The notes beneath the pieces are model-generated. The model was not told where the DNA came from, did no database searches, and worked only from the letters and a program-made list of their open reading frames with translations. From Lentisphaerota bacterium (lineage in GTDB: Bacteria > Verrucomicrobiota > Lentisphaeria > Victivallales > Victivallaceae): a stretch of 64,000 bases of DNA. Position 1 is the stretch's first letter. Every line of letters begins with the position of its first letter. Shown here one piece after another: positions 16,856-25,287 of this stretch. The position numbers and the translations under genes were made by a program. The stretch is taken from positions 1 to 64,000 of the forward strand of contig SUWD01000006.1 of assembly GCA_015061685.1 (NCBI GenBank), written 5' to 3'.

Positions 16856-17899
16856 ATGACCAATCAAGTCGGATTCGGCATTATCGGCGCCGGGATGATC
16901 GCCTCATGGCACGCCGAAGCAATCAAATCTCTTGCCAACTGCCGCCTCACCGGGGTCTATGACCCGGTTTTCCCGGCGGCACAAATTCTGGCGGAAAAAT
17001 TCGGCTGTCAGGCTTTTGATTCGCTGGATAAACTGCTATCCTGCAAGGATATTCAGGCGGTGACCATCGCCACTCCGTCAGGAATGCATGGAAAATTGTC
17101 CGTCGCCGCCGCCAATGCCAAAAAACATATTTTCTGTGAAAAACCACTGGAAATCACCGTCGGAAAAGCCGATGAGATCATCCGGGCATGTGAGAAAAAC
17201 CATGTTCTGCTCACCCCGGTTTTTCAGTCACGCTTCTCCGAACCGGTGAAAAAGATCAAAGCCGCCATCGATCAGGGACGTTTCGGGAAAATGCTCCTTG
17301 CCAGCGTGCAGATGCACTGGTTCAGAGCCGATGAGTATTACAGCAGATCAAACTGGCGGGGTACCTGGGCAATGGATGGCGGAGGAGCTTTGATGAATCA
17401 GGCTGTCCACATGATCGACCTTTTGCTCTACCTCAATGGAGAACCCGAAGAAGTTGCCGCTTTTTCCGGCACTCTTACTCACAATATTGAGGTGGAGGAT
17501 AATCTCTGTGCCGCAATCAAATACCGCAACGGCTCTTTCGGAACGGTCGAAGTAAGCACCTCATGTGCCCCCGGATTCCCCCGGAGACTGGAATTGGCAG
17601 GCAGCAAAGGAAGCGTCGTTCTGGAGGAAGACAAGATCACCAGATGGCAATTCACCGATACTCTCCCCGGTGATGAATCTATGGTCAATACGCAATCCGG
17701 AATCTCAACCGGAGGCGGTTCAGCTCCCGGAAATATCAGTATTGCCGGACATGCCGCCCAGCTCAATGACTTTGCCGATGCCATTTTGAATGGCAAACCG
17801 CTTTTCCTCAACGGACAGGAAGGACGCCGGGCGGTGGAATTGATCTGCGGGATCTATGAAGCTGCAAAAAACGGTAAAAATGTACGTTTCACAAGGTAA
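16856..17899 (+). CDS. Gfo/Idh/MocA-family oxidoreductase
   Basis: 347 aa with VGFGIIGAGMIASWHAEAI (nucleotide-binding glycines), HIFCEKPLEIT (catalytic-region Lys) and a conserved MDGGGALMNQAVHMIDLLLY block in which the His is the usual substrate-side residue. It shares only the family fold with the 9266 protein. It overlaps no gene but is followed after 4 bp by the enolase-family gene, so both probably serve the same sugar pathway, perhaps oxidation followed by dehydration. Confidence 0.88.
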   Translation: MTNQVGFGIIGAGMIASWHAEAIKSLANCRLTGVYDPVFPAAQILAEKFGCQAFDSLDKLLSCKDIQAVTIATPSGMHGKLSVAAANAKKHIFCEKPLEITVGKADEIIRACEKNHVLLTPVFQSRFSEPVKKIKAAIDQGRFGKMLLASVQMHWFRADEYYSRSNWRGTWAMDGGGALMNQAVHMIDLLLYLNGEPEEVAAFSGTLTHNIEVEDNLCAAIKYRNGSFGTVEVSTSCAPGFPRRLELAGSKGSVVLEEDKITRWQFTDTLPGDESMVNTQSGISTGGGSAPGNISIAGHAAQLNDFADAILNGKPLFLNGQEGRRAVELICGIYEAAKNGKNVRFTR

Positions 17900-17903
17900 A
17901 AAT

Positions 17904-19184
17904 ATGCTTGAATTCATCCCGGTAAAATTGCGTCTGCCGCTGAAATTCGGTGCAGAAATTATTGATTCTCTGAAAATCGCCCATGTCGAATTGCCCGCTT
18001 ACGGAGCGATCGGCAGAGGGGAAACTCCGCTTTCCGCCGCCTGGGCATGGCCCGGAGAGGAAAGTTTCACCGAACGGGAAAATATGATGACGGAATTTTG
18101 CAAATTCATTGCCGGTAACTATCCTGTCCCGGCGAATGGAGATGATCCGATGAGTGCCGGATATAAGTTACTGACCGGAAAACTTGACGGACTGCTGGAA
18201 AAATTCAATACCTTGAATAAGTGCAATATGCCGCATCTGGCAGCTCTGATCTGCGTTTCCGCCTTTGATATCGCCCTGCACGATGCCTGGGGATTGGCAA
18301 ATGATCTGCCGACTTATAAAATGTATAACCGCAATTTCATGACTCACGATCTGGCATGGTTCTACAATGATCCGCAATTTGCCGGTCTCTACCCGGAAGA
18401 TTTCTTCGTCAGGGAACTCCCCTCCACTCTGCCGGTATGGCATCTGGTCGGCGGTAAAGATTTGCTCACCCCGGCTGAATTGACCGGCAGCGAACCGGTT
18501 GACGGCTTCCCGGTGACCTTGCAGGAGTGGATCAAAAGAGACGGTTTGACCTGCCTGAAAATAAAACTTACCGGACGGGATGCAAAATGGGATTATGAGA
18601 GATTGACCGCAGTCGGCACGATCGCTCTGCAATACGGCTGCAAGGCAATTTCGCCTGATTTCAACTGTCTGGTCACCGATCCGCAATATGTCGATGATAT
18701 TCTGGATAAACTGGCTCTGGAACACCCGGAAATAAGTGAGATCCTGCTCTATGTCGAGCAGCCATTTCCCTACGATCTGGAAAATAACAGAATAGATGTC
18801 CATAGCTGTTCAAATCGCAAACCGCTTTTTATGGACGAGAGTGCCCACGACTGGCAGCTGGTCAGACTTGGCCTTTCTCTCGGCTGGAACGGTGTCGCTT
18901 TGAAAGTGTGCAAAACCCAGACCGGAGCATTGCTTTCAGCCTGCTGGGCAAAACAGCACGGTATGCAGTTGATGGTGCAGGATCTGACCAACCCCATGCT
19001 CGCCACAGTGCCGCATATCCAGCTTGCAGCTCATGTCGGGACGATCATGGGCGTGGAGTGCAACGCTCCGCAATTCTGCCCCGAAGCATCTTTGCCGGAT
19101 GAGAAAATCCGCCCCGGCGTTTATGAAAGACGCAACGGACAAGTCCGGCTGGATCATCTCAAAGGCAATGGCTTGGGCTATTGA
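17904..19184 (+). CDS. Enolase-superfamily enzyme (mandelate racemase/muconate lactonizing type)
   Basis: 426 aa with the superfamily features: LKIKLTG (Lys-x-Lys base), AISPDFNCL (metal Asp), LYVEQPF (metal Glu), FMDESAHD (third metal acid) and a C-terminal capping region. Members include sugar-acid dehydratases and epimerases. The start is the ATG at 17904; an in-frame extension would overlap the preceding gene. Which acid sugar is used cannot be read from the sequence. It ends the run of genes at 10487-19184 and meets the GntR gene tail to tail at 19190. Confidence 0.82.
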   Translation: MLEFIPVKLRLPLKFGAEIIDSLKIAHVELPAYGAIGRGETPLSAAWAWPGEESFTERENMMTEFCKFIAGNYPVPANGDDPMSAGYKLLTGKLDGLLEKFNTLNKCNMPHLAALICVSAFDIALHDAWGLANDLPTYKMYNRNFMTHDLAWFYNDPQFAGLYPEDFFVRELPSTLPVWHLVGGKDLLTPAELTGSEPVDGFPVTLQEWIKRDGLTCLKIKLTGRDAKWDYERLTAVGTIALQYGCKAISPDFNCLVTDPQYVDDILDKLALEHPEISEILLYVEQPFPYDLENNRIDVHSCSNRKPLFMDESAHDWQLVRLGLSLGWNGVALKVCKTQTGALLSACWAKQHGMQLMVQDLTNPMLATVPHIQLAAHVGTIMGVECNAPQFCPEASLPDEKIRPGVYERRNGQVRLDHLKGNGLGY

Positions 19185-19189
19185 AAAAA

Positions 19190-20236
19190 TCATTCATCCG
19201 GAATATGCCCGGAAAAATCAGTATAATGCGGTTCATCAATCAGAAGCCGGGGAATGAAATGACGGAAGTGTTTTATTTTGCGGTTTTCCAGAGACTTCAG
19301 CCATAAATTTACCTCCCGGCGGTACATCCGGTAATCATGGCAAATACTCTGGATCCCCGAAACATCCCCCCAACCGGGAGAAACTTCCAGCGTCAATATC
19401 CGGAAGTCTCTGCCGCACTGCAAATTATAAGACAATGCACTCATCAGGGTCGGCAAAACCAATTCAAAATTGAGTACTACGATCTTGCGTACCGGATCCG
19501 GACGGTCAAAAAGCCTTTTGCCGATCTCCCGGAATTCAGTCATCGCCGGAGAAAAGTCCATACAGCAATTCAACTCAGGTGACAGCGACAACCCCAATGA
19601 AGTACATGCTTCGTAATAAGAAATTATATATTCGCTCAAATAAGGACGCCGGTTATCCTGACGGTGAGCAATCAGAGCCGGAGCCCGGGAGTTTTTGCTG
19701 CACAAATTGCCGATACCGGCACGCAGTGCCGTTCCTGTATCGCTGCAAATGCAATCAAAATCTCCGTAATCACGATTTATCAGTAATTGCCGGACTCCGC
19801 GACGGTGGAGATACTCCATCATCAATATTGATGACGGTGCAGGCAGCAGCCAGATGACCGCACTGTGCGGATGAGCGAAATCATCCAGATGTGAAGCTAT
19901 TTCAGCTTCACTTTGCCAGTTGACCTGCCCCAATTCAGAAAAAATCTCTCCGAAAGGATAATTTTCCCCGTGCATTCCGACAACAGTAACCGGATAATTG
20001 CGTTTCTTTTTACCTCCGGCATTAACAAACGTACCGCTGCCACGCTGACCATGCAAATATCCCTCGGCTGTCAACTGCCGCAAAGCACGCAGTAACGTTG
20101 TCCGGGACACATTGTATTTACGCATCAACAGTGTCTGCGAGGGGATCTTTGTTCCCGGCGGATATACCCCGGAAAGGATCTCCCGCAGCAGACTTTGCTC
20201 AACAGAATGAGTTTTTGTAAACATATTCCCCTCCAT
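19190..20236 (-). CDS. GntR-family transcriptional regulator with a LacI-like effector domain
   Basis: 348 aa. The N-terminal winged helix (SLLREILSGVYPPGTKIPSQ, then SRTTLLRALRQLTAEGYLHG, then GSGTFVNAGG) is a GntR domain; the remainder resembles a periplasmic-binding or LacI-like sensor, as in AraR-type regulators. It lies 5 bp from the end of the enolase gene, convergent, and is divergent from the 20460 pseudopilin gene. Repeats of ATACAACTTTT in the upstream gap could be its operators. It may control either or both flanking glycan clusters. Confidence 0.88.
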   Translation of the reverse strand: MEGNMFTKTHSVEQSLLREILSGVYPPGTKIPSQTLLMRKYNVSRTTLLRALRQLTAEGYLHGQRGSGTFVNAGGKKKRNYPVTVVGMHGENYPFGEIFSELGQVNWQSEAEIASHLDDFAHPHSAVIWLLPAPSSILMMEYLHRRGVRQLLINRDYGDFDCICSDTGTALRAGIGNLCSKNSRAPALIAHRQDNRRPYLSEYIISYYEACTSLGLSLSPELNCCMDFSPAMTEFREIGKRLFDRPDPVRKIVVLNFELVLPTLMSALSYNLQCGRDFRILTLEVSPGWGDVSGIQSICHDYRMYRREVNLWLKSLENRKIKHFRHFIPRLLIDEPHYTDFSGHIPDE

Positions 20237-20254
20237 TCACTTGGTTAATATAAC

Positions 20255-20348
20255 ATAATAATACAACTTTTTCAAATATTAAATACAAATAATATGATTA
20301 TTTCAAGCAAGTTAAATACTTCGATAATAATACAATGATACAACTTTT
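20255..20348. promoter_or_regulatory. Repeated AT-rich motifs in the GntR/pseudopilin divergent gap
   Basis: ATAATAATACAACTTTTT occurs at 20255-20272; ATAATAATACAA recurs at 20324-20335 and ATACAACTTTT at 20338-20348. The gap between the two genes is AT-rich otherwise. These repeats could be binding sites for the GntR protein encoded on the left; no footprint-like palindrome is obvious. Confidence 0.35.
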
Positions 20349-20372
20349 ATCACAAAAAAACATATCCCGATG

Positions 20373-20401
20373 TTGACTTTGCAACTTTTGTTATCTATAT
20401 T
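20373..20401 (+). promoter_or_regulatory. Putative sigma-70 promoter for the 20460 pseudopilin gene
   Basis: TTGACT at 20373-20378, a 17-bp spacer and TATATT at 20396-20401, about 60 bp before the ATG. The repeated ATACAACTTTT motif ends just upstream at 20348. Confidence 0.55.
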
Positions 20402-20459
20402 TATAGTATGTAACGGTGATCTCATACAAATTTCTCAACAAAATAAAAAAGGTTTTATT

Positions 20460-21473
20460 ATGGAACATCATTTACGTCGACATGCAGAAATAAAGTTCCG
20501 CAACTTCACTCTGATCGAATTGCTGGTGGTCATCGCACAACACTGCCGTCATTTTTTCAGAGGCTTTATTTGTACGGATCAGTACGGATGTGTACGGAAA
20601 CATACGGAGAGTGCCGCTCACAAAAATACGCCGCATCATACTTGCAAAGCAAGTGCTTCATGTTTGCCGCAGGCAAACGCTTCATGCAGCAACGCTGCAC
20701 TTCACACGGCGGAGCCGTGCTTCACTCGATCAGCGTTCACGCTGATCGAACTGTTGGTGGTTATTGCGATCATCGCAATTTTGGCGGCGATCCTGCTCCC
20801 GGCCCTCAATTCCGCCCGGGAACGGGCTAATTTTGCCAGCTGCCGCAGTAATATGAAACAGTGCATAACCGGATTCATGATGTATGAACAGGATCATAGC
20901 AATTACATGATGCTTGTCTGCAATGACGGTCAGGATGCCGCCGGAAGGCAATGGGGCAGTTTTATGTGCGGCAATCCTCACCCCACCAGTACCGACAAAC
21001 GTATGTCTCTCAATTACATCCCGATGGACAGCAATTACGGCGTTGCCCGGTGCGGTTCAATGACCACGGTTGCTTCAGATCCATCAAACTGGTACTATTA
21101 CACTTACGCAGTCCCCAGCGGCGGCAACGGCAGAACCAATATTTTAAACAATCAGGACACTTATATTCAGGACAGCAGCGGATTCTACCTGTCTTTGCCC
21201 CGCATAAAGAGTCATTCCACCCATTTTCTGCTGGTTGATTCTTTCGTCAACGGCAGTAACGGACCTACTCAAACCTCGGAAATTTTCGGAAACAGCAAAA
21301 CAGCTCAAAGCATTCACTTCCGCCACTCCAATACCGCCAATGTCGCATGTCTGGACGGACATGTGGAAGATGACACTCCGGGAGAATTTACCGAAAGACA
21401 ACGGAGCATCAACAGCAAAGTATATTACGGATACCAGAGTAATCAGTTGGAAGTATGGGTCTATCCCAATTAA
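20460..21473 (+). CDS. Pseudopilin with duplicated prepilin motif and hairpin-encoded leader
   Basis: 337 aa. It starts [15 protein letters not shown] and then has [11 protein letters not shown], but the expected hydrophobic helix is replaced by about 66 residues rich in Cys, His, Ala and Ser (QHCRHFF...EPCFTRSA). A second [11 protein letters not shown] then begins the complete helix ending [12 protein letters not shown]. The rest is a normal pseudopilin body with [12 protein letters not shown] as its H-X9-DG motif. The insert is encoded by four TACGGA repeats and an array of five hairpins. ATG 20460 is used because it follows an AAGG-type site; the open frame to 20370 is unsupported. The first motif may be a dead leader. 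Confidence 0.75.
   Translation: MEHHLRRHAEIKFRNFTLIELLVVIAQHCRHFFRGFICTDQYGCVRKHTESAAHKNTPHHTCKASASCLPQANASCSNAALHTAEPCFTRSAFTLIELLVVIAIIAILAAILLPALNSARERANFASCRSNMKQCITGFMMYEQDHSNYMMLVCNDGQDAAGRQWGSFMCGNPHPTSTDKRMSLNYIPMDSNYGVARCGSMTTVASDPSNWYYYTYAVPSGGNGRTNILNNQDTYIQDSSGFYLSLPRIKSHSTHFLLVDSFVNGSNGPTQTSEIFGNSKTAQSIHFRHSNTANVACLDGHVEDDTPGEFTERQRSINSKVYYGYQSNQLEVWVYPN
20573..20608 (+). repeat. Four TACGGA repeats at exact 10-bp period
   Basis: TACGGA occurs at 20573, 20583, 20593 and 20603, always with a 4-bp variable spacer. It lies inside the extra leader of the pseudopilin gene, before the hairpin array. A 10-bp period places the copies on the same face of the DNA helix. Confidence 0.7.
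20641..20749 (+). repeat. Array of five different short hairpins in the pseudopilin leader
   Basis: Five perfect stems follow one another: CTTGC/GCAAG (20641-20653), GTTTGCC/GGCAAAC (20662-20678), TGCAGC/GCTGCA (20685-20699), CACGGC/GCCGTG (20705-20719) and TCGATCAGCG/CGCTGATCGA (20726-20749), with 3- to 4-base loops. The linkers are variants of TGCTTCAT (TGCTTCAT, GCTTCA, CTTCA, CTTCAC). The stems differ in sequence, so this is not a CRISPR. The right arm of the last stem is the coding sequence for T-L-I-E of the pseudopilin. Confidence 0.8.
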
Positions 21474-21475
21474 TA

Positions 21476-21757
21476 GATAATGTCCCGAATTTTGTGAAAC
21501 CCGTAACAGGAGCTTATAAACAAACATTTTTGTTAACGTATAAAACATATCACATAAGTTGTGATTTGTCAAACCGGCAAGCACGGGTTCGATCTAACCG
21601 GTGGATGCAGTGTGAGGCAAGGTCGCAGACAAATCAAGGCGGATGAGCAGGAGTGTACTCCCCGTACATGACTGCGAAAACGTCCGCTGATTTGCCAAGA
21701 GATTGCCCGCAATGCACCACCGCAGGAAAGATTTTTCACAAAAAATGAGACAATAAC
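21476..21757 (+). mobile_element. Inverted-repeat element, 282 bp, copy B
   Basis: It begins GATAATGTCCCGAATTTTG and ends with ...GAGACAATAAC; the inverse of that right end, GTTATTGTCTCATTTTTTG, is an imperfect terminal inverted repeat. A perfect 8-bp direct repeat AATTAATA flanks it at 21468-21475 and 21758-21765. The centre (21600-21721) folds into a long interrupted hairpin. It has no coding capacity. It fills the 308-bp gap between the pseudopilin and the GH123-like gene and probably separates genes that were once adjacent. Confidence 0.85.
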
Positions 21758-21781
21758 AATTAATAATCACCGGATATCAAT

Positions 21782-24700
21782 ATGAAAAAATATTTCAGTT
21801 ATTTAATGACAACACTTCTGTCTTTTGCCGTTTCCGGAGCAACTTTGCTGAATTTTGACGGTTCTTTTGAAAGTACTCCGATCGGAGAAAATAAAAATTT
21901 CCGACATTGGAGTTTCTATTCACCCGTACCGCACATCCCGACTCAAATTGTCGCTGATGCTCCGGCGATACAGGTTATCCGCAAGGCTCTAAAAGTTGAT
22001 TATACCAAAGCAACAGCCGCCGACAACGCCCGCAGTTTTTATTCGGATTATCTGCCTATTGATCCGAATTTGAATTATTTTCAAAGTGTCTGGCTGAAAA
22101 CCGATGGTAAAAATGAAAGAGGCTTCGGAGTAAATCTCGGACGTCACTTTTATGATGCTCAAAAAAAATTGATCCCCTACCCCGGTTACCACGCAAAATC
22201 TCTGATGTTTCACAATCAGGGGCCAATAGAGTGGACGAAATTTCAACAGCGGCTCACTCCGCAGAAAAATCCGGAAAAAATTGAAGCCGGTGAAATTCCG
22301 GCAAATGCCGCCTTTGTGCGGATCTACTTCAACAGTTACGGCTACAACCGGACTTATTCCATTACCGGACATGAATTTTTCCCGGTCGCCGGGGAAAAGA
22401 CCGTTTCCTGCCCGGCTGATGCAAAGCAGATTTCTCCGGTTAAAAGCACAGCCGAACCGCAAATTGATGGTATTTTGACCGATCCGGCATGGAATCAGCA
22501 AAATGAAATGTGGGCAGGTGATTTCCGTCGGACGATCTGCAAACCGGAATTTTCCGGAGAAATCCCCTCTTCTCAAACTGCCTTTAAGATATGGAAAGGT
22601 AATAAAACTCTCATCCTTGCCATACGCTGTAAAAGTTCAGCTCCTCAAAAGATCATTTCTGCCAAAAGAGCAGTAAACGACGGCAAAATTTTCGGCGACG
22701 AAACCGTGGAGATCCATCTCGATATCACCGGTTCCAGAAAATATATTTATCAGTTGACGGTAAATCCCGACGGCAGTATTGCCCAGTATTTCAACAAAGT
22801 TCCCCGGATGCTGCCGGTAAAAGCCGCCGCAATGCGTACAAAAGAGGGATGGGATGCGGAAATCGCCATCCCACTGAAACAGTTGTGGACCATAATCAAC
22901 GATGCCGGAGGTACTCCGGATAAAGAAATCTGGAATTTGAATGTCTGCCGTACCCAGCCGTCTGCGGTAAAAGAGGAGCAATTTTCCGCCTGGAATCCCA
23001 CCGGATTTTATTTTTTCAATCCGGATGCAATGGGGGTGATTTTGCTTGAATCTCCGCAAAAACTCTTCGTCCGCATGACCGAAAATGCCAGGGAAGCAGT
23101 AAAAAAAATAAACTGGCAGGATCTGGCGGTAAGAAATCCCAATCCGGCATTGCAAAATGAATTGTCGGAATTGAAAAAATCTTCCCGGATACCGGCATGG
23201 TATCTCCGTCAAATTGCCGGAAATTCCGGAATATCCGCATCTGCTTTCGCCGCCAATTTCCGGCAGCTCCAGAATTTTGAAGCTGTTCTGCAGCAGCAGA
23301 TCAACAATTACCGGGCACACAATTTTATTTTTCCGGAGGAAAAGAAAGAACAGGGATGCTTTTTTACCGATGTTCCGCTCTGCGATCCGGTGAGCTTGTC
23401 TGCAGTTCCGGAAAACAGCAAAATTTCCGACAAATTCCGACTCAATATCGCCGGAAATGAAACAGCCGAAAAAAGATTGCGTCTTTTCGCCGGAAATGAC
23501 CTGAAAAACTTGCGTTTATCCGTTTCAAAATTGACCGCTGCCGATGGTTCTGAAATTCCTGTTTCAGCAGTGGATCTGCGGATTCTAACCCCGTGGGGCA
23601 GCGGGCATCAGGCGGATATCCTCGCTACTGATTTACGCATACCCTTTTCCGGTTTTCTTGCCGGTTATGCCGATGCAGAAAGATTCATACCGGAAATTCC
23701 GGCCGGAGAGTGCCGGGATATCATGCTTTTGATCCGTACCGTCCCCGGACAGAAAACAGGTATTTACCACGGCAAATTAACTGTTGCTCCCGAAAATAAA
23801 CGGCTGTCCACGCTGGATATTTCAGTAAATGTCCTGCCCTTTGACCTCCTGCCGGCTAAGAAAAATGCCGGATTCTACTCTCATGCCGTGATTTTTGATC
23901 CCCAGGGACCGGCAATCGGTTCCGGAGGAGCAAAATTCTACAACGGCAAAGAGAGTGAAAAATCATTTGCCTTGTTAATGAAAATGCTCAATGACTTCGG
24001 ATTTAATTTCGTCATTCAGGTAGCCTACCGCAATGGCCCGCTGTCGCCGGATTATTGCGATACACTGCTCAAATTAATGAGCCAATCCGGAATACGCCGT
24101 ACCGCACTGATGGGAGCGGAACATCTCATTTCCCCTCAAAGCGTACAGAAAGGCAATGAAAATCTCCTCGCTCAACGTAAGGATATTTTGAGCCGGAGAG
24201 CGGAAAAGATCGCAGCTCAAGCAAAAAAATACGGATTTGAACAATTCTGCATCTACGGATTCGATGAACCGAATGATGATGAAGGCGTCCTGCGGAACAA
24301 TATCATCTTTGAAGTCTGTAAAAAATTGCAGATCCAAACGCTCGTCTCCTGCATTTTTGAAGATATCCGGATAAGAATCAAAAATCTTGATACCGTCGTG
24401 ATGAGTTATCAATCAATGACTTCACAAAACCATAATCTTCTCCACAAAGCTGTCCCCGGATTGTCCAGAATGTATTACTGCAATCTGCAAAGCGGATTTG
24501 ATCCGGCAGTACGCCTTACATTCGGATGGTATCTGGAAAAATCAGGTTTCGACGGCTCCGCCCCATGGGCACTTTATTATCTTGCCCAATATTGGGATCC
24601 TTTCCGGGATTTTCACGCCTCGGGGGAAGATTATGCCAATAACGGATGCTATGTTTTCATCACGCAGGATCAGCCGATACCGACATTGAAATTTATCGCT

Positions 24701-24937
24701 GCCCATGCAGGTGTATCTGATTTGCGTTATATTGAAACTTTCCACGAAATGCTGAAAAAGTGTCCGGATCAGCAGAAAAAACAGCTTTTGCAGAAACGCT
24801 TTGCCGCCATGCTGGAAAATTTTGAATTGACCAACCCTCTGCACAACCAAAGCCGCAATTTCAAACTTCCTGCCGCTCTGTACGATCAGCTGCGTGCGGA
24901 ACTGCAACAGTTGATCCTTGAAACAATATACCATTGA
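21782..24937 (+). CDS. Secreted GH123/DUF4091-like glycoside hydrolase with CBM9-like domain
   Basis: 1051 aa with a signal peptide (MKKYFSYLMTTLLSFAVSGA). Residues about 20-215 form a beta-sandwich; residues about 220-430 look like a CBM9-type domain (EPQIDGILTDPAWNQQ, then GDETVEIHLDITG). The C-terminal half is a TIM-barrel of the DUF4091/GH123-like kind, with QFCIYGFDEPNDDEG (about 820), whose adjacent Asp-Glu pair matches the catalytic pair expected in GH123 enzymes. Known GH123 members release N-acetylgalactosamine. The start is 24 bp after the end of mobile element copy B and the gene ends before copy C, so its promoter may have been displaced. Confidence 0.7.
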   Translation: MKKYFSYLMTTLLSFAVSGATLLNFDGSFESTPIGENKNFRHWSFYSPVPHIPTQIVADAPAIQVIRKALKVDYTKATAADNARSFYSDYLPIDPNLNYFQSVWLKTDGKNERGFGVNLGRHFYDAQKKLIPYPGYHAKSLMFHNQGPIEWTKFQQRLTPQKNPEKIEAGEIPANAAFVRIYFNSYGYNRTYSITGHEFFPVAGEKTVSCPADAKQISPVKSTAEPQIDGILTDPAWNQQNEMWAGDFRRTICKPEFSGEIPSSQTAFKIWKGNKTLILAIRCKSSAPQKIISAKRAVNDGKIFGDETVEIHLDITGSRKYIYQLTVNPDGSIAQYFNKVPRMLPVKAAAMRTKEGWDAEIAIPLKQLWTIINDAGGTPDKEIWNLNVCRTQPSAVKEEQFSAWNPTGFYFFNPDAMGVILLESPQKLFVRMTENAREAVKKINWQDLAVRNPNPALQNELSELKKSSRIPAWYLRQIAGNSGISASAFAANFRQLQNFEAVLQQQINNYRAHNFIFPEEKKEQGCFFTDVPLCDPVSLSAVPENSKISDKFRLNIAGNETAEKRLRLFAGNDLKNLRLSVSKLTAADGSEIPVSAVDLRILTPWGSGHQADILATDLRIPFSGFLAGYADAERFIPEIPAGECRDIMLLIRTVPGQKTGIYHGKLTVAPENKRLSTLDISVNVLPFDLLPAKKNAGFYSHAVIFDPQGPAIGSGGAKFYNGKESEKSFALLMKMLNDFGFNFVIQVAYRNGPLSPDYCDTLLKLMSQSGIRRTALMGAEHLISPQSVQKGNENLLAQRKDILSRRAEKIAAQAKKYGFEQFCIYGFDEPNDDEGVLRNNIIFEVCKKLQIQTLVSCIFEDIRIRIKNLDTVVMSYQSMTSQNHNLLHKAVPGLSRMYYCNLQSGFDPAVRLTFGWYLEKSGFDGSAPWALYYLAQYWDPFRDFHASGEDYANNGCYVFITQDQPIPTLKFIAAHAGVSDLRYIETFHEMLKKCPDQQKKQLLQKRFAAMLENFELTNPLHNQSRNFKLPAALYDQLRAELQQLILETIYH

Positions 24938-24946
24938 AATGGCGGT

Positions 24947-24987
24947 CATATTCCCTCCGGGAAATGGTAAATTTCCCGGAGGATATG
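24947..24987 (+). terminator. Terminator-like hairpin after the GH123-like gene
   Basis: CATATTCCCTCCGGGAAAT pairs with AATTTCCCGGAGGATATG around a GGTA loop, starting 10 bp after the stop codon. No T run follows, so it may be an mRNA-end hairpin or a terminator of a weaker type. Confidence 0.45.
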
Positions 24988-25004
24988 TCAAAACAGAAAC
25001 TATA

Positions 25005-25287
25005 GTTATTGTCTCATTTTTTTGTGAGAAATCTTTCCTGCGGTGGTGCATTGCGGGCAATCTCTTGGCAAATCAGCGGACGTTTTCGCAGTCATGTACG
25101 TTTAGTACACTCCTGCTCATCCGCCTTGATTTGTCTGCGACCTTGCCTCACACTGCATCCACCGGTTAGATCGACCCCGTGCTTGCCGGTTTGGCAAATC
25201 ACAACTTATGTGATATGTTTTATACGTTAACAAAAATGTTTGTTTATAAGCTCCTGTTACGGGTTTCACAAAATTCGGGACATTATC
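25005..25287 (-). mobile_element. Inverted-repeat element, 283 bp, copy C (opposite orientation to B)
   Basis: Read on the minus strand it starts GATAATGTCCCGAATTTTG and ends GAGACAATAAC, nearly identical to copy B. A perfect 8-bp direct repeat AAACTATA flanks it at 24997-25004 and 25288-25295. The target differs from that of copies A and B, so this was an independent insertion. The 550-bp gap between the hydrolase and the next pseudopilin also holds the hairpin at 24947 and the LacI-type promoter at 25324. Confidence 0.85.

Noticed and set aside
20641..20749. Possible CRISPR array
   Set aside because: The repeated units differ in sequence; only the short linkers recur, and no cas gene is in the window.
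21585..21605. tRNA-like T-arm (GGGTTCGATCTAACC) in mobile element copy B
   Set aside because: There is no acceptor stem, anticodon arm or CCA context, and copy C has changed the TTC.
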